Position numbers and translations under genes: made by a program
The notes under the pieces: generated by a model
What the model was told of the DNA's origin: nothing
Database searches by the model: none
Seen by the model: the letters and a program-made list of their open reading frames with translations, nothing else
Shown here: positions 54,652-60,627 of the stretch, piece by piece
Position numbering within the stretch: position 1 is the first letter of the stretch
Layout of the letters: each line of letters opens with the position of its first letter
Assembly: GCA_024694965.1 (NCBI GenBank)
Contig: JAILJC010000070.1
Location: 1-60,627, forward strand
Direction: 5' to 3'
Source of the DNA: Lachnospiraceae bacterium
GTDB taxonomy: Bacteria; Bacillota; Clostridia; Lachnospirales; Lachnospiraceae
Length of the DNA stretch: 60,627 bases

Positions 54652-56106
54652 TCAGAACTTCCGTCCAGAGCCCGAGTGCGTCCTTCCCGATGAGCCCGAA
54701 TAGCTGCTCGAATAGGACGAACGTCCCGATGACCGGCCCGAACTCGAAGAGGAATCGTCCGTAGTCTTTACAGGGTTATACCTTCTTTCGGTATGGCTGT
54801 TTAAGAACCTGTCCTTACCCGATATCTTTAAGCTGTTCGCCACAAGATACGCATCCGCACTTTCCTTGAGTGCAGGTACCGCCATCCTCTTCTTGGCACC
54901 CTTTAACTTAACCGCTCCGAAAATGGCACCGCAGCCTGAGCTGAATATCACGATCCATATCCAGTAACCTGTTGACCTTGATACCCTTCCGGTCCTTTCC
55001 ATATGATCGATCTGGGAAAGCCAGTAGCTCATGCCCGCAGCTTCGCTGCCCGTAGAAGCCAGCCTTACCTTGTTCTCAGCAATGCCGTTTAGCCTCTCCT
55101 GGTTAACATCAGTCAGTTTATCGGGACCCGGTCCCGAAATATACATATAATCAGATATATTCGCCGAGGAGTTCCTGTCGCCCCTTCTGTATATCATGGT
55201 AAGCAGGATACCGTTGTAATCATCTCCCAAACCGTATCCGTTATATTTAAAATACTTCTCAGAATATTCCGCTATATCCATACCGTACAGTGACGTGTTT
55301 ATATGGATCACCGCATCAGTACCGTATTTTTCAGCAATATTTGAAGCCTGAGCACTTAAGCTCTTTAACTCGGAATCGGTAAGCAGGCCCATTCTGTCAT
55401 CTATCCTGGGTGCTGACGGATCATGGAACCTCTCCGGTTCTTCACCGGGATTCGGAAGCCAGTCAGGAGCAAACGGCCTTCCCTTGACATACAGCGTACG
55501 GAAATTTTCTATCCAGTCCTTGACACCGCCCGCATAGTCGCCTGCTGCCATGTATTCATACAAAGCATCATCCAGATCATTGGCGTAATCTTCCGTATAA
55601 AGCTTCATAGTTTCGGGCCCGCTGCATGCCGCCCACCATCCGCGGTCATTGGGATCCATGCATATGGACAGGCACACGCCCTCGTAGTCATCGCCGCATC
55701 CGTAACCGTTAAAATCATAGAAATCCGCGGCCAGAATGCTCTGATCCATTCCGTATAACGAAACATCCGTATAAATGACTATATCCTTATCAATCTCGGA
55801 ACGTATCTCGCAAAGCCTCTGCTCCATCTGCGCTTCATCTTCATCCGAAAAGATATCGGCATCATCGACAACACGCGGTGCAGAATCATCATGGAAGGCT
55901 ACAAACGCGGAAACATCTTCGGGATACCACGCAGGAAGCTCTGCCTGACCCGATACGGTTTCGGATCCCGCATCCTCTTCTTCCGATTCGTACTCGGTAT
56001 AGTCCTCTTCTTCCACAGGATCCGTTTCATCCGCGAAAGTATACGAAGGATATACAAAGCCCAACATAAATACAGCTGCAATTATGATTAATGATTTTCT
56101 CTTCAT
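54652..56106 (-). CDS. Secreted/membrane protein with two TPM domains
   Basis: Layout: signal peptide (1-25), acidic linker, first TPM-type domain (about 73-205, APRVVDDADIFSDEDEAQ, VSLYGMDQ), second TPM-type domain (about 230-365, APRIDDRMGLLTDSELK, TSLYGMDI), one membrane helix (about 380-400), then a cytoplasmic Ser/Gly/Arg-rich tail ending SGSGRKF. TPM domains are periplasmic or extracellular modules linked to phosphatase or membrane-protein quality roles. In Bacillus YdjH, a TPM protein, works with the zinc-ribbon protein YdjG and PspA. The zinc-ribbon gene is directly upstream here, three bases away. The domain duplication is notable. Confidence 0.85.
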   Translation of the reverse strand: MKRKSLIIIAAVFMLGFVYPSYTFADETDPVEEEDYTEYESEEEDAGSETVSGQAELPAWYPEDVSAFVAFHDDSAPRVVDDADIFSDEDEAQMEQRLCEIRSEIDKDIVIYTDVSLYGMDQSILAADFYDFNGYGCGDDYEGVCLSICMDPNDRGWWAACSGPETMKLYTEDYANDLDDALYEYMAAGDYAGGVKDWIENFRTLYVKGRPFAPDWLPNPGEEPERFHDPSAPRIDDRMGLLTDSELKSLSAQASNIAEKYGTDAVIHINTSLYGMDIAEYSEKYFKYNGYGLGDDYNGILLTMIYRRGDRNSSANISDYMYISGPGPDKLTDVNQERLNGIAENKVRLASTGSEAAGMSYWLSQIDHMERTGRVSRSTGYWIWIVIFSSGCGAIFGAVKLKGAKKRMAVPALKESADAYLVANSLKISGKDRFLNSHTERRYNPVKTTDDSSSSSGRSSGRSSYSSSYSGSSGRTHSGSGRKF

Positions 56107-56109
56107 GAC

Positions 56110-57243
56110 CTACAACCCCAACAGATATTTTCCAACGAAAAACAACACAATTCCTGCAAGCAACGGAAGCGCACGTTTAAAGAAATACTCAAGACAGACA
56201 CTGTTGTCTATGGGAAGGGTTCCCACTACCTCGCCCGTCTGTCCGTTTACCGAAAACTCATACTGCTTTCCGCCAAACTTGATCGAAAACATATAAACCG
56301 GAAGAAGCAGGTACTTGGCATTGATCGTGGCCTTTAACTTACCGCCTGCCCGTCTTACATTTGAATAGCCTGCTCCCGCTATAGGACTTGTCGCGTTGTA
56401 TGCCGTTGTAAACATCCTCTTCTGCGCCCTTTCGGAAATGGTATCCTTGGCCTCATCAAAACGCTCGGAGGTATATCCCGCAAGGTAACGCATATCGAAA
56501 TCCTTGACTTCCTTCATGTCAAACGGTTCAAGCGAATCCATCAGCGCATCGCTTATCTTTCCGCTCGCATCCACCGGCACATTTTCAAACGACATTGATA
56601 CCTGACGGTCAAGCGCATAGGTACTGGTCGTTATGATATCATAATCACCCTGCCTTGTTGTCTCGGTCTTGTCACCGTTAAACACTATGTTACCGGATAC
56701 CGAACCGTTAAATACCCAAAACGGTACATACACGCCGGTGACTTTGCCCATAGTGCTCTCCGAGAAAAACCTCTTGGGAAGGAGTACCTTATCCTTGTAA
56801 TATCTGTTCATCGCACCCGGGAGAGCCTTTTTATCGATCCTAAACGGTATGATCCCGTTCGGACGAAGCTTTCCCGATACCTTCTGGGTAAGTACGATAT
56901 TGCTGTTACAGTAGGGGCAGGTCATGGATATCTGCTCCGGTGGTGCTATAAGCTCCGCAGCGCATGACTTGCACAGATATATCGGCAGATCCTCGGCATT
57001 TGCATTTGTAGCCTGTTCATTAAGGCTTGCAAAATCAAACCCGGATATCTCCTCCTTTTTTTCTTCCTTTGGTGCTTCCTCTCCTGCCTGCCCGGCGGGC
57101 TTTGATTCTATATCAACCGCCGTACCGCAGTAATCGCACACCATTTTCCCCGTTTTCGGATCAAAATGCATCGATCCCCCACAGGCCGGACATTCCATTT
57201 CCGCAACGCCTTCATGCGTTCCTGCAACAAAAGGCTTATCCAT
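56110..57243 (-). CDS. YdjG-like zinc-ribbon membrane protein
   Basis: Two zinc ribbons: CPACGG with CDYCG (about residues 19-40) and CKSCAAEL with CPYCNS (about 91-115). A central beta-rich domain (RFFSESTMGKVTGVYVPFWVF, WVFNGSV) follows, and one C-terminal membrane helix (about 355-375). The order fits Bacillus YdjG, which anchors the PspA homologue YdjF at stressed membranes. No PspA gene is in the window, so the partner here may be different. It is translationally close to the TPM gene (three bases) and the AIM24 gene (35 bases). Confidence 0.83.
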   Translation of the reverse strand: MDKPFVAGTHEGVAEMECPACGGSMHFDPKTGKMVCDYCGTAVDIESKPAGQAGEEAPKEEKKEEISGFDFASLNEQATNANAEDLPIYLCKSCAAELIAPPEQISMTCPYCNSNIVLTQKVSGKLRPNGIIPFRIDKKALPGAMNRYYKDKVLLPKRFFSESTMGKVTGVYVPFWVFNGSVSGNIVFNGDKTETTRQGDYDIITTSTYALDRQVSMSFENVPVDASGKISDALMDSLEPFDMKEVKDFDMRYLAGYTSERFDEAKDTISERAQKRMFTTAYNATSPIAGAGYSNVRRAGGKLKATINAKYLLLPVYMFSIKFGGKQYEFSVNGQTGEVVGTLPIDNSVCLEYFFKRALPLLAGIVLFFVGKYLLGL

Positions 57244-57278
57244 TTTTCCTGCTCCCTTCTGTAAATAGCAATTAATGA

Positions 57279-57953
57279 TTATTTCTTAGGTAAATAAGGT
57301 ATAATAAGTCCCGCGATCTTGGCGATCGTCATTGTCTGGAGATATACCTTGCCCGGTCCTACAAGGACGGTATCAACAATGCCTTCACCGCCGAGCAGCT
57401 GATTCTTAAGACCCTTTACCATCTGGACATCCATATTTACCGTGTCTTCCATGAGCGCAAGCACTCCCGTATCACATACAACCTTCTCACCCGGAGCAAG
57501 ATCGTATTCCTTGCAGTAACCGTCTATCTCAAAGAATGCGATACCGGGGCCGGTTATCCTCTGCATAATGAAACCTTCGCCTGCGAAAAGGCCCTTCTTT
57601 AAATCCTTGTTTACATACATTGCAATCTCAACACCGTCGCTGGCGCAGAGGAATGCCTTCTTCTGAGCTATAACACTCTGGCCGGGGCCGAGTTCCATTG
57701 CAACGATCCTGCCCGGGAAGCTGCTCGTAAATGCTATCTCCGCAGGTCCGTTTGCAGTGTAGTTGCTCATGAACAGGCTCTCACCCGTAAGTAACCTGCC
57801 AAGTGCCTTGCCTGCACCGCCGTTTGACGATGTTTCTGTGGTAATGTCGCCCTTTGACCAGGTACGTCCTCCGACCTCGCTTATGAGCTTCTCACCCGGA
57901 TCAAGTGAGATAATGAGAGCCGGTAAACTTCCGCCTTCGATTGAATACTGCAT
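57279..57953 (-). CDS. AIM24/TIGR00266-family protein
   Basis: A 224-residue soluble beta-sandwich protein: LPALIISLDPGEKLISEVGG at the start, SNGGAGKALGRLLTGESLFM, and GPGIAFFEIDGY later are typical of the AIM24 group. Function is unknown in bacteria; members co-occur with zinc-ribbon and stress proteins. A strong AAAGGAGGG ribosome site precedes the ATG. In Bacillus the analogous place in ydjFGHI is taken by the SPFH-like YdjI, so this operon looks like a variant with AIM24 instead. Confidence 0.88.
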   Translation of the reverse strand: MQYSIEGGSLPALIISLDPGEKLISEVGGRTWSKGDITTETSSNGGAGKALGRLLTGESLFMSNYTANGPAEIAFTSSFPGRIVAMELGPGQSVIAQKKAFLCASDGVEIAMYVNKDLKKGLFAGEGFIMQRITGPGIAFFEIDGYCKEYDLAPGEKVVCDTGVLALMEDTVNMDVQMVKGLKNQLLGGEGIVDTVLVGPGKVYLQTMTIAKIAGLIIPYLPKK

Positions 57954-58020
57954 AAAAAACCCTCCTTTACATTATAAGATATATAATATTTTAACCGTTT
58001 ACTTACTCTGCGTAAACAGG

Positions 58021-58270
58021 TCAATCCTCGTTTGCCCATTTTGCCTGTTTCCAGGCATTGTAGTTCTCATACGGATCCCCGTCCGCAAGACGGATGGATT
58101 TAATGAATGCCTGAACATCTTCATGGTTTCCATCCACCATTTGACATCCGCTTCCGCTGCTCCACGCGCCGAGGGTTTGTCATTTGATACCTTACATAAA
58201 AACAGCCCTGATACAGCTGCTCACCGCCCGATGAAACTTCACCAGGGGCTTCATCTTCCGGTCCATCATC
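58021..58270 (-). pseudogene. Possible gene remnant behind the zinc-ribbon/proline-rich gene
   Basis: Directly after the TAG stop of the upstream gene and in the same frame, coding-like sequence continues as DDGPEDEAPGEVSSGGEQLY and onward to a TGA at 58121. A second frame then runs to the TGA at 58021 and includes QAFIKSIRLADGDPYENYNA. Both look like protein but are split by the stop and a frame change. It could be a decayed C-terminal extension or a lost small gene. A 39-codon frame starting at ATG 58140 could still be made but has only a weak ribosome site. Confidence 0.4.
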
Positions 58271-59191
58271 CTATTCCTCTACATCATATCCGTAATCCTC
58301 ATCAATGTTGAATACATCTTCGTCCGATGAATAGGAACTGTCTGCTTTCATTTCGATAAGCTCTTTAAGAGCATTTCCTTTGCCCTTTACATTGGTACCG
58401 CCCGTGCCTCCCGCGACTTTTACTATCACAAAGACAATGACCGCGATCACAGCTACCGCTCCTGCCGCGATACCTATGATCATGGGCAGCCTGCCGCTCA
58501 TCCCGGATGACTGTTTTGCCTTCTTATTTGCAGCTATCTTCTGTCCGGAGGCTTTCTTTGTTTTAGCTCCGTCCTGTGATACAGGCTGCGCCGGTATGGT
58601 ATAGTTACCCACTATCGGAGGCGCATCCATATCAAGATCTGCTTGTGCATCATTCTCATACTTTGCATATATGGCCTTCGGCCTTGAAGGAGCCGTGTAT
58701 TCTTCCTCATACTCCGCCTCCGGCTCAGGATCCGGTTCGGGTTCATCATACTCAGGTTCCGGTTCGGGTGCCGTATATTTTGGTGCTTCGGGCTGTATAT
58801 ATATTGATTCTTCCGGCTGAACAGGCGGTTCATACTTCGGTGCTTCGGGCTGCACGGGTGCCGTATACTGCGGCGGTACATATGCCTGCTGCACCGGCTC
58901 GGGTTCGATATACTGAGGCTGCATCGGTGCCGTGTACTGCGGGATTTCCGGCTGTGCATATTCCTGCATGGGAGGCATCGGCCCTGTATATTGAGGCACT
59001 TCCGGCTGCACATACTCCTGCATGGGAGGCATCGATGCCGTATACTGCGGTACTTCCGGCTGCACATATTCCTGCATGGGAGGTATCGGTGCCGTATACT
59101 GCGGCGGTACCATCACTGCGGGTGTACCGCATGAAGGACAGAACTTCATATTATCCTGTATCTGATTTCCACAATTAACGCAAAATGCCAT
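58271..59191 (-). CDS. Zinc-ribbon protein with proline-rich repeats and one membrane helix
   Basis: Starts MAFCVNCGNQIQDNMKFCPSCGT, a zinc ribbon with two Cys pairs. Residues about 25-85 hold three copies of an 18-residue unit, PPMQEYVQPEVPQYTA-like, then more Pro/Glu/Tyr-rich sequence. A basic stretch and one membrane helix (about 235-255) are followed by a short acidic tail with DEDYGYDVEE. The ATG at 59191 follows GAGAGGAAG; an in-frame start at 59233 would overlap the lipoprotein gene and is rejected. It resembles bacterial double-zinc-ribbon envelope proteins; function unknown. Confidence 0.82.
   Translation of the reverse strand: MAFCVNCGNQIQDNMKFCPSCGTPAVMVPPQYTAPIPPMQEYVQPEVPQYTASMPPMQEYVQPEVPQYTGPMPPMQEYAQPEIPQYTAPMQPQYIEPEPVQQAYVPPQYTAPVQPEAPKYEPPVQPEESIYIQPEAPKYTAPEPEPEYDEPEPDPEPEAEYEEEYTAPSRPKAIYAKYENDAQADLDMDAPPIVGNYTIPAQPVSQDGAKTKKASGQKIAANKKAKQSSGMSGRLPMIIGIAAGAVAVIAVIVFVIVKVAGGTGGTNVKGKGNALKELIEMKADSSYSSDEDVFNIDEDYGYDVEE
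58921..59100. repeat. 54-base tandem repeats inside the proline-rich gene
   Basis: GGGAGGCATC or GGGAGGTATC recurs at 58971, 59025 and 59079, exactly 54 bases apart, giving an 18-residue repeat. Copies differ at several third positions, so expansion is not recent. Confidence 0.85.
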
Positions 59192-59229
59192 GGTCTTCCT
59201 CTCTTTCACTGATAAGAACCGTGATCTTA

Positions 59230-60171
59230 TCAATCATATAACTTATCGGGCATCCCCTTGCCCGCATCGATAAGCTCCTTATACCTGTCATACCCGGGCG
59301 GATATTCTCCGACATCATCCCAGTCAGATCCCCATTTCTTAAGCTTGATGGTGTAATCCATCGCAAGGTTTCCGCCTGCATCGTAATAATGTGCGTCTAT
59401 CATCATATAGTCGGATATACCTGATTTGCCCGGATCTATTATCCAGTCCGCATGCTCTATCTCATCATCAAGGAAGTATCCGCCTTCCGTCGTGATCGCA
59501 CCTATCTCTTCGTCAAGTCCTGCCCTTGTGGATATCTGTACCTTGCTTATCGGGTTATTGTAAGGCATATCATCATCCCAAAGCGTCATCTCTCCTGTTC
59601 CGTCGGCATTCATCTTAACCTCGGCCATGATATCGTAACGCTCGTCATCAAGCTTTTCCCATGAATCATCCCAGGCATCTATCTGAAGGACACCGTACCA
59701 GTCTCCGCCGAAATAACCTTCATCTCCGTTACTTTCGGGCCTGCCGCTTTTTCCTGTTGCCGCGGAACCTGTTTCCGATCCTGCTTCCGGTTCATCCACT
59801 GAAAGATCCTTGCTCTTCTCAAAAGTCAATTTCACCGTTTTATCTGCAAGCACGAGCTTTTTATCGGAAGCGCCGTAATTAACTGCCCCCGTATCCTCAA
59901 AATCAAAACAGCCCTTGTCCGGATCACACTCAAAATCCGCCCTGACTCCGAACAGCATCGCATACCCGCTGTTATCATCCTCAACAACGACATATGCATC
60001 ATCAAGTCCGTAATCACCAAGGTCTTTTTCCTTTACGGCATCACCGTTTTCGGCAAATTCCGTAAGCTTCCAGTGTCCGACCGGTGTCTTTCCCTTACCG
60101 CAGCCCGTAAGCCCTACCAAAATCACGGTAAAACAAAGCATGATCCCGGTCCTAAAACCTGTTTTTTTCAT
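59230..60171 (-). CDS. Two-module lipoprotein
   Basis: Signal peptide with lipobox LTGC (Cys about residue 24). A first module (about 30-120, GHWKLTEFAENGDAV) ends before an acidic Ser/Gly linker (about 125-150), then a second module with MNADGTGEMTLWDDD and a Trp-rich strand. The plan resembles the lipoprotein at 27805, though the sequences are diverged. It is first in the envelope operon that continues with the zinc-ribbon protein, AIM24, YdjG-like and TPM genes, so it may be its surface component. Confidence 0.82.
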   Translation of the reverse strand: MKKTGFRTGIMLCFTVILVGLTGCGKGKTPVGHWKLTEFAENGDAVKEKDLGDYGLDDAYVVVEDDNSGYAMLFGVRADFECDPDKGCFDFEDTGAVNYGASDKKLVLADKTVKLTFEKSKDLSVDEPEAGSETGSAATGKSGRPESNGDEGYFGGDWYGVLQIDAWDDSWEKLDDERYDIMAEVKMNADGTGEMTLWDDDMPYNNPISKVQISTRAGLDEEIGAITTEGGYFLDDEIEHADWIIDPGKSGISDYMMIDAHYYDAGGNLAMDYTIKLKKWGSDWDDVGEYPPGYDRYKELIDAGKGMPDKLYD

Positions 60172-60263
60172 CGTGCCCTCCCTGTATAATTTATATGAAT
60201 TGACGAATGATCCAATACTGCTTATATAATATCATGCCTATTCCTTCAATGCTATCATTAGTC

Positions 60264-60307
60264 CTTAAGTAAATATATCATCAATCTTTAAGTTAATATA
60301 TCATCAT
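60264..60307. repeat. Tandem 22-base AT-rich repeat
   Basis: Two adjacent units, CTTAAGTAAATATATCATCAAT and CTTTAAGTTAATATATCATCAT. They lie upstream of the secreted protein promoter and could be regulator half-sites. Confidence 0.55.
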
Positions 60308-60316
60308 TTTAGTGGA

Positions 60317-60345
60317 TATACATATTATGTTCTATCTGCTATAAT
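60317..60345 (+). promoter_or_regulatory. Promoter of the secreted protein at the right edge
   Basis: TATACA, 17 bases, TATAAT. The -35 is imperfect, the -10 perfect. A leader of about 80 bases follows. Confidence 0.45.
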
Positions 60346-60430
60346 CATTGTTGTTGCTGTCAAAACAGCGCTTTCATACATATTGATTATGTATTTTATA
60401 TATATCATCAAATCTAAGGAGGAATTATTT

Positions 60431-60627
60431 ATGTTGAAATTTAGCATGAGAAGATCTCTGGCTGTTGTACTGACCGCCGCAATGGCATTAACTGCCTTTC
60501 CCGGTACCGTACTTGCCGGTGAACTTACCGACGATCTGAAGGATAATGTTGCGGATGTGCAGCTTGAGGATGCTCCTGTCTTCTCCGGTTCAGAAGATAT
60601 CATTTTGGAACCGGTTTCCGAAGAGGA
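60431..60627 (+). CDS. Secreted protein, N-terminal part (runs off the right edge)
   Basis: Starts MLKFSMRRSLAVVLTAAMAL behind a strong AAGGAGGAATT ribosome site. A signal peptide with cleavage near VLAGEL is followed by an acidic stretch with DDLKDNVADVQLEDAP. Sixty-five codons are visible. It is presumably a large cell-surface or extracellular protein, as such signal peptides with acidic beginnings are common in Lachnospiraceae; its function cannot be told. Confidence 0.85.
   Translation, partial: MLKFSMRRSLAVVLTAAMALTAFPGTVLAGELTDDLKDNVADVQLEDAPVFSGSEDIILEPVSEE

Noticed and set aside
57763-58311. A 182-codon + strand frame across the AIM24 start and the remnant region
   Set aside because: No ribosome site. 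Half of it is the shadow of the AIM24 gene, and the protein-like sequence in the remnant is on the - strand.
58921-59100. Regular repeats considered as a CRISPR array
   Set aside because: The 54-base units are contiguous without unique spacers, lie in frame inside a gene, and no cas genes are present.
58576-59178. A 200-codon + strand frame with internal repeats
   Set aside because: It is the antisense shadow of the 54-base repeats of the proline-rich gene. The - strand frame has a zinc ribbon, a ribosome site and a membrane helix.

Overview
The window looks like chromosome from a mid-GC, Gram-positive anaerobe of the Clostridia, most likely Lachnospiraceae. This rests on recalled family distributions, not a search. 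The markers are strong AGGAGG-type ribosome sites, a type III glutamine synthetase (GlnN), LL-diaminopimelate aminotransferase (DapL), the PyrK/PyrD-B dihydroorotate dehydrogenase, BioY, DUF1934 and DUF4173 proteins, and lipoproteins with acidic linkers. I see no rRNA, tRNA, IS element, prophage or CRISPR array. The first 330 bases are visibly more AT-rich and hold the start of a Fic-like gene.

Layout. 0.1-8 kb: guaA, trkAH potassium uptake, an NlpC/P60 cell-wall hydrolase and asnS. 8-13 kb: galU, DUF1934, murI, a GntR regulator and ispE, with two small unknown genes read the other way. 13-16 kb: a glycosyltransferase, a Gfo/Idh/MocA oxidoreductase and an SDR. 16-27 kb: one long leftward unit, hydroxyacid dehydrogenase-carA-carB-dapF-flavoprotein-pyrC-pyrK-pyrD. 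27-31 kb: small membrane proteins, a lipoprotein, and a DUF2975/XRE/DUF4173 set. 31-52 kb: a nitrogen-assimilation island. 52-60.6 kb: a secreted protein, plsC, proA, and an envelope-stress-like operon (TPM protein, zinc-ribbon membrane protein, AIM24 protein, zinc-ribbon/proline-rich protein, lipoprotein).

The island reads leftward as dapL, GS-like gene, ANTAR gene, glmS / asnB, pyrG, purF, gltB, gltD / glnN / amt-PII fusion. Nearly all its products either make glutamine or glutamate or use glutamine as nitrogen donor.

The main finding is a shared RNA element. Five leaders (dapL, asnB, glnN, amt and, 7 kb away, the hydroxyacid dehydrogenase-carAB operon) each hold a strong intrinsic terminator just upstream of the ribosome site. 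In each, the 5' arm of the terminator overlaps a small hairpin with a six-base loop: AAAGGC, GAAGGC, AGGGCC, AACGGC, AGGGCT. G is at loop position 4 in all five and A at position 1 in four, and the stems covary. This matches the known ANTAR target rule, except that only one hairpin is visible rather than two. Four of the leaders sit at the expected transcription start of near-consensus promoters.

The likely regulator is encoded inside the regulon. It is an ANTAR protein whose receiver domain lacks the phosphorylated Asp, next to a glutamine synthetase homologue that lacks several catalytic residues. I infer a nitrogen regulon run by transcription attenuation, in which the GS-like pseudoenzyme may report glutamine status to the ANTAR protein. 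No experiment is visible from sequence; the RNA elements are seen, the mechanism is inferred.
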